DNA of 18,660 nt from Epulopiscium sp. Nele67-Bin004. Its GTDB lineage: Bacteria; Bacillota_A; Clostridia; Lachnospirales; Cellulosilyticaceae. The DNA is taken from positions 1 through 18,660 of the forward strand of contig LNZQ01000045.1 in NCBI GenBank assembly GCA_002007315.1, given 5' to 3'. The translations under genes and the position numbers were made by a program. Under the pieces are notes generated by a model. It had not been told where the DNA came from. It saw nothing but the letters and a program-made list of their open reading frames with translations, and ran no database searches. Below are positions 1 through 9,030 of this stretch, piece by piece. Positions within the stretch are counted from its first letter, which is position 1; each line of letters begins with the position of its first letter.

Positions 1-1
1 A

Positions 2-757
2 GCGTTTGGAATTTCTATTGTGCAGACAGGCTGGCAACCAACATTTAAACCTATGGCACCAAAATTTAGCAAAATGAATCCCTTGAAAGGACTAAAAAAA
101 ATTGTTTCTCCCGATACACTGATAGAGCTTGCAAAAAGTATATTCAAAGTGGTGTTTTTGGGGGCAATTTTTTATAATACAATAGAGGGGGAAGTACCTC
201 ATTTTTTCAAGTTTTATGATATGACTACGCTAGGTTCTTTTTTGTATATACTTGATGTTGTTCGTCAAATCGGCTTTAACGTTGGTGGGGGATACCTATT
301 TTTAGCTGCATTAGACTATGCATACCAAAAGTATAAGTTTGAAGATAGTATCAAAATGAGTAAACAAGATGTAAAAGATGAGTACAAGCAATCTGAGGGG
401 GATCCTCAGATTAAAGGTAAAATTAGACAAAAAATGCGTGAAATGTCTATGAAACGTATGATGCAAGCTGTCCCAAATGCTGACGTTATTATAACAAATC
501 CGACGCATTTTGCAGTTGCAATTTTTTACGACAGAGATAAAGGGTTAGCACCAGTTGTTGTTGCAAAAGGTGTTGACAATTTGGCACACAAAATAAAAGA
601 AGTAGCCAAAGAAAACAAAATACAAATAGTTGAAAATAAACCACTTGCACGTGCCATATACTATACAGTAGAGGTTGATCAGGCGATACCACCAGAATTA
701 TATCAGGCAGTGGCGGAAGTTTTAGCGTTTGTATACAAATTAGAAAACAAGCTATAA
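2..757 (+). CDS. flhB: FlhB, flagellar type III export switch protein (5' end cut off)
   Basis: The reading frame is open from base 2, so the N-terminal part lies outside the window; a GTG at base 20 is internal and not a start. FlhB is an inner-membrane component of the flagellar export gate that switches substrate from rod/hook to filament proteins. Visible are two hydrophobic segments (about bases 130-180 and 270-330), a charged Lys/Met-rich linker, and the cytoplasmic domain with the NPTH self-cleavage motif at bases 497-508; cleavage in this family occurs between Asn and Pro. The NPTH context, the VAKG block and the conserved ending before a short Lys-rich tail are all typical. It ends 18 bases before flhA and is the first visible gene of the fla/che operon. 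Identification is secure; the full length is unknown. Confidence 0.96.
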   Translation, partial: AFGISIVQTGWQPTFKPMAPKFSKMNPLKGLKKIVSPDTLIELAKSIFKVVFLGAIFYNTIEGEVPHFFKFYDMTTLGSFLYILDVVRQIGFNVGGGYLFLAALDYAYQKYKFEDSIKMSKQDVKDEYKQSEGDPQIKGKIRQKMREMSMKRMMQAVPNADVIITNPTHFAVAIFYDRDKGLAPVVVAKGVDNLAHKIKEVAKENKIQIVENKPLARAIYYTVEVDQAIPPELYQAVAEVLAFVYKLENKL

Positions 758-775
758 AACACAGGAGGTGATATA

Positions 776-2806
776 ATGAGATCTGGAGATGCTATTCTTG
801 GGATTTTTGTTATCGCAATACTTGCCTTAATATTAGTTCCATTACCAGAACAGGTATTGAGTTTATTTTTAATTTTAAATATCTCAATAGCATCAATGAT
901 TTTACTTAGTGCACTTTTTTCAAAAGAGTCGCTAGATTTATCACTGTTTCCAACAATGCTGTTGATTACAACGATATTTAGACTAGGTCTTAACATATCA
1001 TCAACAAGACTTATATTAACAGAAGCGAATGCTGGACCAGTAGTTGAGGCGTTTGGTGAATTCGTTTCAAATGGAGATTTAGTTATCGGGGTAATCATCT
1101 TTATAATTATTGCAATCGTAAACTTTATGGTTATCACAAAAGGTTCTGAGCGTGTTGCTGAGGTATCAGCAAGATTTACACTTGACGCAATGCCGGGTAA
1201 GCAAATGGCAATTGACGCCGATCTAAACTCAGGATTTATTGATGAAGAAACCGCTAAAAACAGACGTCAAAAAATTCAACATGAAGCAAGTTTCTTTGGA
1301 GCGATGGACGGGGCTTCTAAATTCGTAAAAAACGATGCAGTAGCTGGTATATTAATATCGTTTATTAATATCATTGCAGGACTAATTATAGGTATGATGT
1401 CTAAGGGTATGGACTTTTCAACTGCACTTAGTACATATACAATATTGACAATAGGTGATGGTCTAGTTAGTGCGATACCTGCACTATTTATATCTACAGC
1501 AACAGGTGTACTAGTAACAAAGACACAACAAGAAGGGTCTATGAGTACAGCTATCATAGGTCAATTTGTATATTCTCCATTAGTTTTGTATTTAGTAGCA
1601 ATTGTTTTAATGGCTTTAGGATTATTTACTCCGATTGGACCTGCAATAACATTCCCGTTGGCTATTTTATGGCTTATAATTGGAAGACGAATGCAAACAG
1701 CAGAAGCAGTTGAAGCAGTTGAACAAGAAATTGCTACCGAAGATGTTGCAGCAGAAGAAATACGCAAACCAGAAAACGTTGTAAATCTGCTTCAAGTTGA
1801 CCCAATCCAAGTTGAATTTGGATACGGTATTATACCACTTGCTGATGGAAATCAGGGTGGGGACTTGATTGACAGGGTAGTAATGATTAGACGACAAATA
1901 GCAATAGAGTTAGGAACAGTGGTACCAATAATACGACTAAGAGATAATATACAGTTGCCACCAAACGTATATAGTATTAAAATAAAAGATGTAGAGGTGG
2001 CAAGAGGGGAAATTTTATTTGACCATTATATGGCGATGAACCCTGGTTATATAGAAGAAGAAATTGAAGGTATCGAGACAATAGAGCCAGCATTTGGGCT
2101 TCCTGCACTTTGGATAAATGAAAGCCAACGTGAGAAAGCTGAAATTCGTGGATACACTGTTGTAGACGGACCATCAATTATTGCAACACATCTAACAGAA
2201 GTAATAAGAGGGCATTTAGCGGAGCTACTAACAAGACAAGATACACAAACACTACTAAACAACATATCAGAAAATCATTCTGCACTAATAGCAGAACTTA
2301 CACCAAAGCTATTAAGCCTTGGGGATATACAAAAAGTGCTTGGGAACTTGCTTAGCGAAGGTATTTCTATACGAGATTTGCCAACAATCTGTGAGATTTT
2401 GGCAGATTATGCAACATCAATAAGAGATACAGATGTATTAACAGAGTACGTAAGACAAGGAATGGCGAGAGCTATTTCCAAAAAAGTATTTAACACTCCA
2501 ACCAATCAGGTAATAACGTTAGATCCTAATATAGAGCAGTTAATTATGAGTCATGTACAACATACAGAACAAGGTTCATATGTTTCTCTTGAACCAAAAG
2601 TTTTACAAAATATTATCGTGAAACTTAAAAAAGAAGTAAACAAACTTACTTCAATTGGGTTGTCACCAATTATTTTGACATCGCCAATTGTTAGAATATA
2701 TTTTAAACAGCTTACAAAACAATATATACCTGATTTGATAGTAATTTCTTACAATGAAATTGCACAAAGCGTGGAAATTCAATCTATAGGAATGGTGAGT
2801 GTGTAG
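776..2806 (+). CDS. flhA: FlhA, flagellar export gate protein
   Basis: FlhA (676 aa, usual family size) forms the nonameric export gate; its membrane half couples proton flow to export and its cytoplasmic half docks substrates and chaperones. The first ~310 residues carry several hydrophobic segments in the expected multi-pass pattern. The highly conserved FHIPEP-family loop is present (RFTLDAMPGKQMAIDADLN, about residues 132-150), followed by a loop with KNRRQ and GAMDGASKFVKND. An acidic Glu/Val/Ala-rich linker (about 305-325) leads into the soluble C-terminal domain, which ends in SIGMVSV. The start is ATG at 776 with a perfect AGGAGG at 763-768. The stop is one base before the flhF ATG, which suggests coupled translation. 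No defects seen. Confidence 0.98.
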   Translation: MRSGDAILGIFVIAILALILVPLPEQVLSLFLILNISIASMILLSALFSKESLDLSLFPTMLLITTIFRLGLNISSTRLILTEANAGPVVEAFGEFVSNGDLVIGVIIFIIIAIVNFMVITKGSERVAEVSARFTLDAMPGKQMAIDADLNSGFIDEETAKNRRQKIQHEASFFGAMDGASKFVKNDAVAGILISFINIIAGLIIGMMSKGMDFSTALSTYTILTIGDGLVSAIPALFISTATGVLVTKTQQEGSMSTAIIGQFVYSPLVLYLVAIVLMALGLFTPIGPAITFPLAILWLIIGRRMQTAEAVEAVEQEIATEDVAAEEIRKPENVVNLLQVDPIQVEFGYGIIPLADGNQGGDLIDRVVMIRRQIAIELGTVVPIIRLRDNIQLPPNVYSIKIKDVEVARGEILFDHYMAMNPGYIEEEIEGIETIEPAFGLPALWINESQREKAEIRGYTVVDGPSIIATHLTEVIRGHLAELLTRQDTQTLLNNISENHSALIAELTPKLLSLGDIQKVLGNLLSEGISIRDLPTICEILADYATSIRDTDVLTEYVRQGMARAISKKVFNTPTNQVITLDPNIEQLIMSHVQHTEQGSYVSLEPKVLQNIIVKLKKEVNKLTSIGLSPIILTSPIVRIYFKQLTKQYIPDLIVISYNEIAQSVEIQSIGMVSV

Positions 2807-2807
2807 G

Positions 2808-3851
2808 ATGAGGATTTTAAAGATCACAGGAAAAAATGAGGCAGCAATACAGGAACAAATAAAAAAAGAATATGGGGAACAAGCAGTTATAGTTAGCAGT
2901 CAAGAGGAGAAAAGAGGCGGAATTTTAGGGTTGTTTAAAAAGAGCGAATGGAGCATGACCATTGCTCTTGACGACCCTTTAGCCGATATTGATGACCCCT
3001 CATCAACCCCTCACAAACCTGATGACGAAGAAGAAGTTGATACTCAGGCGTTTATCGAGCAACTTAATATGCATCGTGAAGAAATGAAAGCAAGTCCAAA
3101 AGAAGTGCTAAAACAATCATTGATAGAAGAAGGAATTCAAGCGGAAATTATTGATGAAATTCTTAAAGATGTAGAAGAAGATGATATAGAACATTTGGGA
3201 AAAGTGTTGTATAATACATTAAACACCTTTATGCCAAAGTTCAACCATAAACTGCCAAAAGTCAATTTTTTCATTGGTCCTACAGGAGTTGGAAAAACTA
3301 CAACAATCGCAAAGCTAACAGCTATGAAAGTGTTGCAAGAAAACAAAAAAGTTGTTTTGCTTACAGCAGACACTTATAGAATTGCAGCAGTTGAGCAGTT
3401 AAAAACTTATAGCGAAATTTTGGGAGTAAATATAGAAACTATCTATGATAATGATGATTTAACAAAGTATATTACTAAGTGGCAAGATGCGGATCATATA
3501 TTTATAGATACAGCAGGTAGGTCACACAAAAACTTGGAGCAACTTGCCGAACTAAAGGAATTATTATCTAAATATGAGCATAAACAAGTGTTTTTAGTAT
3601 TAAACTTTAATACTCAATATACAGATGTTCAAAATATAGTTAATATATATCAAGATATTGCTGATAATTTTGCACTTATTATTACTAAACTAGACGAGAC
3701 AGACGGAATTGGAAACTTATTAAATATGTCATATTGTGCTAAGAGGGCAATCGCATTTCTTACAACTGGGCAAGGCGTTCCTGAAGACATAGAAAAATTT
3801 GAGAGTCTGAAATATATTAAATTATTGTTAGGGAGAGTAAAATATGAGTGA
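2808..3851 (+). CDS. flhF: FlhF, SRP-type GTPase for flagellar placement
   Basis: FlhF (347 aa) is the third SRP-family GTPase (with Ffh and FtsY) and recruits early flagellar parts to the assembly site. Seen in order: an N-terminal basic/variable part starting MRILKITGKN, which matches the family's usual opening; an acidic stretch around residues 60-80; a helical N domain; then the G domain with P-loop GPTGVGKTTT (residues 157-166), the DTAGRS motif near 234 and the TKLDETDG specificity motif near 295. I chose ATG 2808 over an in-frame GTG at 2799, because the GTG lies inside the flhA stop region and adds residues the family lacks. The gene begins one base after flhA ends and overlaps flhG by 8 bases, so the three are very likely translationally coupled. 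Partner: FlhG. Confidence 0.95.
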   Translation: MRILKITGKNEAAIQEQIKKEYGEQAVIVSSQEEKRGGILGLFKKSEWSMTIALDDPLADIDDPSSTPHKPDDEEEVDTQAFIEQLNMHREEMKASPKEVLKQSLIEEGIQAEIIDEILKDVEEDDIEHLGKVLYNTLNTFMPKFNHKLPKVNFFIGPTGVGKTTTIAKLTAMKVLQENKKVVLLTADTYRIAAVEQLKTYSEILGVNIETIYDNDDLTKYITKWQDADHIFIDTAGRSHKNLEQLAELKELLSKYEHKQVFLVLNFNTQYTDVQNIVNIYQDIADNFALIITKLDETDGIGNLLNMSYCAKRAIAFLTTGQGVPEDIEKFESLKYIKLLLGRVKYE

Positions 3852-4716
3852 TCAAGCAGCAAACTTACGGGATATAATGCAACAACGTGATAATAATACC
3901 TTAAAGATGAACAAACCTTTCAAAATAATTACTGTTACGAGTGGTAAGGGTGGTGTAGGTAAAAGTAATTTTACTGTAAATTTGGCTATGGCATTAAAAA
4001 GTCAAGGCAAAAATTCCCTTATACTAGATGCAGATTTTGGACTATCAAATATAGATTTAATATTAGGTCAACGACCCGTATACAATTTGGCACATTTGGT
4101 ACAAAATAAACTAGAAATGAAAGACTTAATAACAAATACAAAATATGATATACCATTTATTTCAGGTGGAACAGGCGTAAAAGATATGTTGTTTCTGGAT
4201 AAATACCAGCTTGAACGTATAGCCTATGAAATAAGTGAACTTAGTGAAGTTGCAGATATACTTTTAATAGATACAGGAGCAGGTATAAACGACACCGTAA
4301 TTAAATTTTCAGAGATGGCAGACGACGTTTGTCTAATAGTTACACCTGACCCATCATCTATCACAGATGCATATGCACTTCTAAAAACTTTTACAAAAGA
4401 TTTTGACCTAAGACCTGCATTTACAGTAGTGTTAAATAGGGTTGATTCGGAGGCAGAGGCAAAAGCAGTATATCAAAAAATTTCTACGGCAGCACAAAGC
4501 TTTTTGGGGGTAAAATTAGAGTATGGGGGCTATATTCCGTTTGACACACAACTAATAAAATCAGTAAAATTACAGCAACCTGTATATTTTACTAATAAAA
4601 CAGCTCCTGCAAGTATAGGATATAGTAATGTAGCTAAAAAGTTATTAAACATTTCACAAACAGAACCTAAAAAGGAAAAGTTAGTAGACAGGTTAAAGCG
4701 GATTCTAGTTAAATAG
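3844..4716 (+). CDS. flhG: FlhG (YlxH), MinD-like ATPase controlling flagellar number
   Basis: FlhG (290 aa) is a ParA/MinD-family ATPase that limits and positions flagella and activates the FlhF GTPase. The deviant Walker A motif KGGVGKS sits at residues 35-41, followed by the DADFGLSNID block and the IDTGAG motif near 140. The extreme N terminus carries DQAANLR (residues 3-9); in the established family literature the N-terminal DQAxxLR helix is the FlhF GTPase activator. The C terminus ends in a Lys/Leu amphipathic stretch (KLVDRLKRILVK), fitting the membrane-targeting helix of MinD-like proteins. The ATG overlaps the end of flhF by 8 bases and has GGGAGAG just upstream. Function is inferred from motifs and gene order, both of which agree. 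Confidence 0.95.
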   Translation: MSDQAANLRDIMQQRDNNTLKMNKPFKIITVTSGKGGVGKSNFTVNLAMALKSQGKNSLILDADFGLSNIDLILGQRPVYNLAHLVQNKLEMKDLITNTKYDIPFISGGTGVKDMLFLDKYQLERIAYEISELSEVADILLIDTGAGINDTVIKFSEMADDVCLIVTPDPSSITDAYALLKTFTKDFDLRPAFTVVLNRVDSEAEAKAVYQKISTAAQSFLGVKLEYGGYIPFDTQLIKSVKLQQPVYFTNKTAPASIGYSNVAKKLLNISQTEPKKEKLVDRLKRILVK

Positions 4717-4729
4717 GGGGAGGTCTTAT

Positions 4730-5311
4730 TTGGACTATAGGTATATAGTAGTAATCGGAGTTAGTACAGGCGGGCCAAAAGCACTAAAAGCATTATTTAG
4801 CGATATACCAAAAGATTTAGACGCAACATATGTAATTGTACAACATATGCCAGCAGGTTTTATTGAGCCGTTGGCAAGAAGATTAAGCCAATATAGTGAA
4901 ATTACAATTAAAGAAGCAGAAGATGGAGAGATTCTTAAAAAAGGTGTAGCATATTTATCGCCAGGAGGGGTACACTGTAGATTAGTAAATAAAAATGCAC
5001 CAACTATTAAACTATCAACAGAAAAGCCCTACAAAGCGTGTAGACCATCTGCAAATTTGTTGTTTTCTTCACTAGCCAATTTAGATGTATCCAAAAAGGT
5101 TATATCAATTGTGTTAACTGGTATGGGATCAGATGGACTAGAAGGAATAAACGACCTAAAAAATAACATTAAAGATGTGACAGTAGTTGTTGAAAATAAA
5201 GAAAGCAGCATAATTTATGGTATGCCAAAAGTAATTTCAGAGGCAAATTTACATGATTATGAATTGCACATTAAAGAAATTTCAGGACTAATAAAAAAGT
5301 TAGTGAGGTAA
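4730..5311 (+). CDS. cheB: CheB methylesterase domain protein, lacking the receiver domain
   Basis: CheB removes methyl groups from receptor glutamates during adaptation. This protein is only 193 aa and consists wholly of the catalytic domain. The catalytic triad is visible: Ser12 in GVSTGG, His39 in QHMP and Asp135 in GMGSDG. The usual ~120-aa response-regulator receiver and linker that precede the catalytic domain are absent. There is no room for them, since flhG stops at 4716, only 13 bases upstream. The start codon is TTG at 4730 behind a strong GGGGGAGG (4716-4723); no ATG fits in this frame before the catalytic motif. It lies between flhG and cheA, exactly where cheB sits in B. subtilis. 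It may be regulated by other means (expression, protein contact) instead of CheA phosphorylation; that is inference. Confidence 0.9.
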   Translation: MDYRYIVVIGVSTGGPKALKALFSDIPKDLDATYVIVQHMPAGFIEPLARRLSQYSEITIKEAEDGEILKKGVAYLSPGGVHCRLVNKNAPTIKLSTEKPYKACRPSANLLFSSLANLDVSKKVISIVLTGMGSDGLEGINDLKNNIKDVTVVVENKESSIIYGMPKVISEANLHDYELHIKEISGLIKKLVR

Positions 5312-5317
5312 TGAGAT

Positions 5318-7429
5318 ATGGATATGACGCAATATTTACAAATTTTTATTGAAGAATCAAAAGAAAACCTACAAAGTTTGAACGAAACTTTATTGCAACT
5401 AGAAACAGACCCTGAGAATATGAACGTCCTAAACGACATATTCAGAGTTGCACATACATTAAAAGGTATGGCAGGGACAATGGGCTTTACAAGAATGCAA
5501 CATTTAACGCATAGTGTTGAAAATGTTTTATCAGAAATAAGAAATGGTAAACTAACAATTGTGCCAGAAATGGTTGATATTTTGTTCCAATGTCTTGATG
5601 CGTTAGAAAACTATGTTGAAAACATTGTAAATACATCAAGCGAAGGTGAAGAAAGTTACCCAGAGCTTATTCAACAGTTAGAAGCAATTTTAAATGGAGA
5701 AAAAGTTAGTGGGTTTGATGGAAGTTTGGCGGCAGATGAGCCTGCTACGGAGCAAGCTCAAGGTGGGGCAGACAAAGGTTTATCAATGGATTTACCAGAA
5801 AGTGTTGAATTTGTTCGTAAACAAGCGATTGAATCAGGAATGAACGTATACAAAATCAACGTTGTGTTATCAAACTCTTGTATGTTAAAAGCAGCACGTG
5901 CATTTATCGTATTTGCAGAGCTTGGAGCAGTTGGGGAAATAATTTATTCTGAGCCAACTTCACAAGAAATTGAAGATGAAAAATTTGAGCAAGAATTTAC
6001 AGTTGTATATACAACTGATGAAGATCAAGACAAAGTTAAAGAAATAGTTATGAGTGTAGCAGAAGTTGATGGTGTGGAGCTTGAGGACTTAAACGAGATT
6101 ATGGTTGAGATTTCAGAAGCACCAGAGCTTGCAAATGAAGCGCCAGCGGCAACTGTGACACCAACGCCAGTAGCAGAACCAACGCCAGTGGCGGCAGCAC
6201 CAACGCCTGCAGCAGCACCAGCGGCAGGAGCAGCACCAGGTGCACCAGCAGCAGGTGGAGAAGCACCAAAACAACAAGTTGCAGGAAAAAGTGTACGTGT
6301 TAATATAGATCGTCTTGATACGCTTATGAACCTTGTAAGTGAGCTTATAATTGTAAAAACTCAACTTGAAGGACTAAGCAATTCAAATGCACACAACAAT
6401 ATGGAATCAAATTACAACGATTCTTTAGAATACTTAGAGCGAGTTAGTACTAGTTTGCATGACGCTGTTATGAAAGTGCGAATGGTACCAGTTGAAACAG
6501 TATTTAACCGTTTCCCAAGAATGATACGTGACGTATCCAGAAAACTTGGTAAAAACATTGAGCTTGTAATGTCAGGGGAAGAAACAGAGCTTGACCGTAC
6601 AGTTATCGATGAAATCGGGGATCCACTTATTCACTTGCTTAGAAATGCAGCTGACCACGGTTTGGAAACAACAAAAGAGCGTATCGCACTTGAGAAAAAC
6701 GAAAAAGGTACAATCAAACTTCAAGCGTATCAAGATGGTAACAGCGTTGTTATCGAGGTTGAAGATGATGGAAAAGGTATCGACCCACAAAAAATTAAAC
6801 AAAAAGCACTTGAAAAAGGTATGCCACCAGAAGAACTGGCAGGTATGTCAGATCAAGAAATTATTGAACTATTGTTTAAACCAAGCTTTAGTACAGCAGA
6901 AAAAATTACTGACTTATCAGGGCGTGGAGTTGGTCTTGACGTTGTTAAGAGCAAAATTACTACACTTGGTGGTAACGTTGAAATTTCAACTGTGTTAGGT
7001 AAAGGAAGTAGATTTATCGTTAGATTACCACTTACACTTGCTATAATCCAAGCACTTATGGTAAACATTATTGATGAAAAGTATGCGATACCTTTAAGTA
7101 ATATCCAAAACATCGAAAACATCAATAGTAGCGAAATTAAACTTGTTCAAAACCAAGAAGTTATTGTGCTTAGAAATGAAGTTATTCCAGTAATAAGACT
7201 TGATAAAGTGCTTGAACTTCCACCAGGAAACCAAGAAGAACTTATTGTCGTTGTAGTTAAAAAAGGCGAAAAGCAAGTAGGTTTCGTAGTAGATTCATTA
7301 ATAGGTCAACAAGAAATTGTTATCAAACCACTAGGTAAATATTTCAACAACATTCATATGATTGCTGGAGCAACGATACTTGGTAATGGTGAGGTAGCTC
7401 TAATTCTTGATATTAATACACTAGTATAA
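5318..7429 (+). CDS. cheA: CheA, chemotaxis histidine kinase
   Basis: CheA (703 aa) autophosphorylates under receptor control and passes phosphate to CheY. Domains seen in order: P1 histidine phosphotransfer domain (about 1-125) with the phosphorylated His46 in AHTLKG; P2 response-regulator docking domain (about 165-265); an Ala/Pro-rich flexible linker (about 275-325) encoded by an unusually GC-rich patch; P3 dimerisation helices with VRVNIDRLD; P4 ATPase domain with the N box (LLRNAADHG), the G1 box (VEDDGKGID) and GRGVGLDVV; and the P5 CheW-like domain reaching the C terminus. The start ATG 5318 gives MDMTQYLQIF, the usual family opening; it lies 6 bases after the cheB stop with GAGGT upstream. 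An ATG two codons further in is also possible. Works with CheW at receptor arrays. Confidence 0.97.
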   Translation: MDMTQYLQIFIEESKENLQSLNETLLQLETDPENMNVLNDIFRVAHTLKGMAGTMGFTRMQHLTHSVENVLSEIRNGKLTIVPEMVDILFQCLDALENYVENIVNTSSEGEESYPELIQQLEAILNGEKVSGFDGSLAADEPATEQAQGGADKGLSMDLPESVEFVRKQAIESGMNVYKINVVLSNSCMLKAARAFIVFAELGAVGEIIYSEPTSQEIEDEKFEQEFTVVYTTDEDQDKVKEIVMSVAEVDGVELEDLNEIMVEISEAPELANEAPAATVTPTPVAEPTPVAAAPTPAAAPAAGAAPGAPAAGGEAPKQQVAGKSVRVNIDRLDTLMNLVSELIIVKTQLEGLSNSNAHNNMESNYNDSLEYLERVSTSLHDAVMKVRMVPVETVFNRFPRMIRDVSRKLGKNIELVMSGEETELDRTVIDEIGDPLIHLLRNAADHGLETTKERIALEKNEKGTIKLQAYQDGNSVVIEVEDDGKGIDPQKIKQKALEKGMPPEELAGMSDQEIIELLFKPSFSTAEKITDLSGRGVGLDVVKSKITTLGGNVEISTVLGKGSRFIVRLPLTLAIIQALMVNIIDEKYAIPLSNIQNIENINSSEIKLVQNQEVIVLRNEVIPVIRLDKVLELPPGNQEELIVVVVKKGEKQVGFVVDSLIGQQEIVIKPLGKYFNNIHMIAGATILGNGEVALILDINTLV

Positions 7430-7441
7430 AGGAGTCGTAGT

Positions 7442-7897
7442 ATGGAAATAACAATTAATAAACAATATGTAGTATTTGAGATGGATAAACAAAACTTCGG
7501 TATAGATATACAAAGTGTGCAAATTATCGAGCGTATGAAAAGTATTATGCGTGTTCCAAAGTCGCCAAGATCAATACGTGGTGTAATGAACCTTAGAGGT
7601 GAAATAATTCCTGTAATCGATATTAGACGTCTATTTAGTATGGAGGCACAAGACCCAACAGAATACACACGTATAATTATCATTCGCACTGAAGAAGCTA
7701 TGGTAGGGTTTATTGTAGACAAAGTTAAAGAAGTTGTTGAGATAGAGCCAAGCCAAATTGAAGGTATATCAACGATGCAAGGAAAAATAGACTCTAGCTA
7801 TATAATTGGGGTTGGAAAAATTACAAACGGTGAAGAAATTATTACGCTATTGAACCAAACTAGACTTGTTGAGGTAGCGTTTGAAATAGAGGAGTAG
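7442..7897 (+). CDS. cheW: CheW, receptor-kinase coupling protein
   Basis: CheW (151 aa, normal length) is a small soluble SH3-like adaptor that links chemoreceptors to CheA. The whole protein is one CheW domain: it opens YVVFEMDKQNFGIDI, has the conserved VPKSPRSIRGVMNLRGEIIP block near residues 37-56, and closes with TLLNQTRLV. This is the same fold as the CheA C terminus encoded just upstream. The ATG follows the cheA stop by 12 bases with AAGGAG at 7429-7434. It is followed by cheC after 11 bases. No unusual features; identification is firm from sequence and position. Confidence 0.96.
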   Translation: MEITINKQYVVFEMDKQNFGIDIQSVQIIERMKSIMRVPKSPRSIRGVMNLRGEIIPVIDIRRLFSMEAQDPTEYTRIIIIRTEEAMVGFIVDKVKEVVEIEPSQIEGISTMQGKIDSSYIIGVGKITNGEEIITLLNQTRLVEVAFEIEE

Positions 7898-7908
7898 GGG
7901 GTATCACA

Positions 7909-8532
7909 ATGCCACGATTAAAAGACGAAATCATAAATAGCACGCTAGATCAACTAAAAGAAGTGGCAAATATTGGGGCTGGAAATGCTATTACTGCACT
8001 TAGTACGCTATTAAACACGAAAATAAATATGAGTGTAGTAGACGTACAAGTAAAAGAAATTACAGAAGTTTATGAACTTTATGAAACGGCTGAACATTTT
8101 ATAATTGCAAACTTAATAGAAGTTACAGGGGGAATGAGAGCAGTACTTCTATTAACGTTTGAGGAACAGAGTGCAAAAGAAGTAATAAAATGGATATTGG
8201 GGAAAGCACCAGAAGACATAAGAGAATTAAATGAGATTGAATATTCTCTTATGTCTGAAGTGGGAAACATTTTAGGTGGCTCATATCTTAATGCAATTGG
8301 AACATTTATAGATACTAGAATGAACCAGTCTACCCCACAAATTGCGATAGATATGGCTTGTGTTATATTAACTCTGCCCGCTATTGAATTTTGTGATGAA
8401 AATCAGGATACAATAATAATAGAGAGCAAATTTGATGATGATCAAAATATATTAAAGGGGTCTTATATATTGATGTTGGATAAAGAATCAGAAAGACATA
8501 TCATTGAGACTATAGGTAGACGCTATGGCTGA
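7909..8532 (+). CDS. cheC: CheC, CheY-P phosphatase
   Basis: CheC (207 aa) dephosphorylates CheY-P and binds CheD in Bacillus-type adaptation. Both active-site motifs of the (D/S)xxxExxN type are intact: Asp14-Glu18-Asn21 in the first half and Ser113-Glu117-Asn120 in the second, each followed by the IG/ILGG turn characteristic of the family. The two halves form the internal duplication known for CheC. The start ATG 7909 has AGGGGGT close upstream (7896-7902). The end overlaps cheD by 8 bases, consistent with a CheC-CheD complex made in matching amounts. Because cheB has no receiver in this operon, CheC/CheD may carry more of the feedback from CheY-P to the receptors; that is inference. Confidence 0.94.
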   Translation: MPRLKDEIINSTLDQLKEVANIGAGNAITALSTLLNTKINMSVVDVQVKEITEVYELYETAEHFIIANLIEVTGGMRAVLLLTFEEQSAKEVIKWILGKAPEDIRELNEIEYSLMSEVGNILGGSYLNAIGTFIDTRMNQSTPQIAIDMACVILTLPAIEFCDENQDTIIIESKFDDDQNILKGSYILMLDKESERHIIETIGRRYG

Positions 8533-9010
8533 GATAATAAAAGTAGGAATTGCAGATATTAAGATAGGAAAATCCCCTCAACTTATAACAACTTTAGGAC
8601 TTGGCTCTTGTGTAGGGGTAACAATTTATGACCCGGTTGCAAAGATTGGAGGCATGGCACACATCATGCTTCCTGATAGCACGGCGATAAAAAATAATCA
8701 GAACATTGCAAAATTTGCTGACACAGGGGTAGTACATTTGTTGGATTTGTTGTTGGCACAAGGTTGTAAAAAACACAATTGCATCGCAAAAATGGCGGGT
8801 GGTGCTCAAATGTTTAAATTTGAAACATCAAACGATACAATGCGTATAGGTGAGAAAAATATTTTAGCTGTAAAAAAAGTACTTAATCAATTGGATATAC
8901 CAATAAAAGCAAGCGAAGTAGGTGAAACTTATGGAAGAACAATTGAGCTTAGACTCACTGATGGAAGCTTATTGGTCAAAACTATTGGTAGAGGTGAAAA
9001 AGAGATTTAA
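8525..9010 (+). CDS. cheD: CheD, receptor glutamine deamidase
   Basis: CheD (161 aa) deamidates specific glutamines on chemoreceptors and is held by CheC in a CheY-P-dependent way. The Cys-His-Thr catalytic set is visible: Thr23 and Cys29 in TLGLGSC, and His46 in GGMAHIMLP. Their spacing (Thr six before Cys, His seventeen after Cys) matches the known family geometry. The central block AKMAGGAQMF and the C-terminal GRTIELRLTDG are also typical. The ATG at 8525 lies inside the end of cheC (8-base overlap), so translation is probably coupled. It ends 20 bases before sigD. Confidence 0.95.
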   Translation: MAEIIKVGIADIKIGKSPQLITTLGLGSCVGVTIYDPVAKIGGMAHIMLPDSTAIKNNQNIAKFADTGVVHLLDLLLAQGCKKHNCIAKMAGGAQMFKFETSNDTMRIGEKNILAVKKVLNQLDIPIKASEVGETYGRTIELRLTDGSLLVKTIGRGEKEI

Positions 9011-9030
9011 CGTTAAGGAAGTGGTAAATA

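Noticed and set aside
2985..2995. GCCGATATT resembling a sigma-28 -10 box inside flhF
   Set aside because: No TAAA element lies 14-16 bases upstream, and it falls within coding sequence.
6166..6270. GC-rich Ala/Pro repeat in cheA as a possible insertion
   Set aside because: It keeps frame and corresponds to the flexible linker between P2 and P3, a normal place for such low-complexity sequence.
6591..6998. 135-codon plus-strand frame inside cheA
   Set aside because: It is out of frame with the conserved kinase core and has no ribosome site; the CheA frame is intact throughout.
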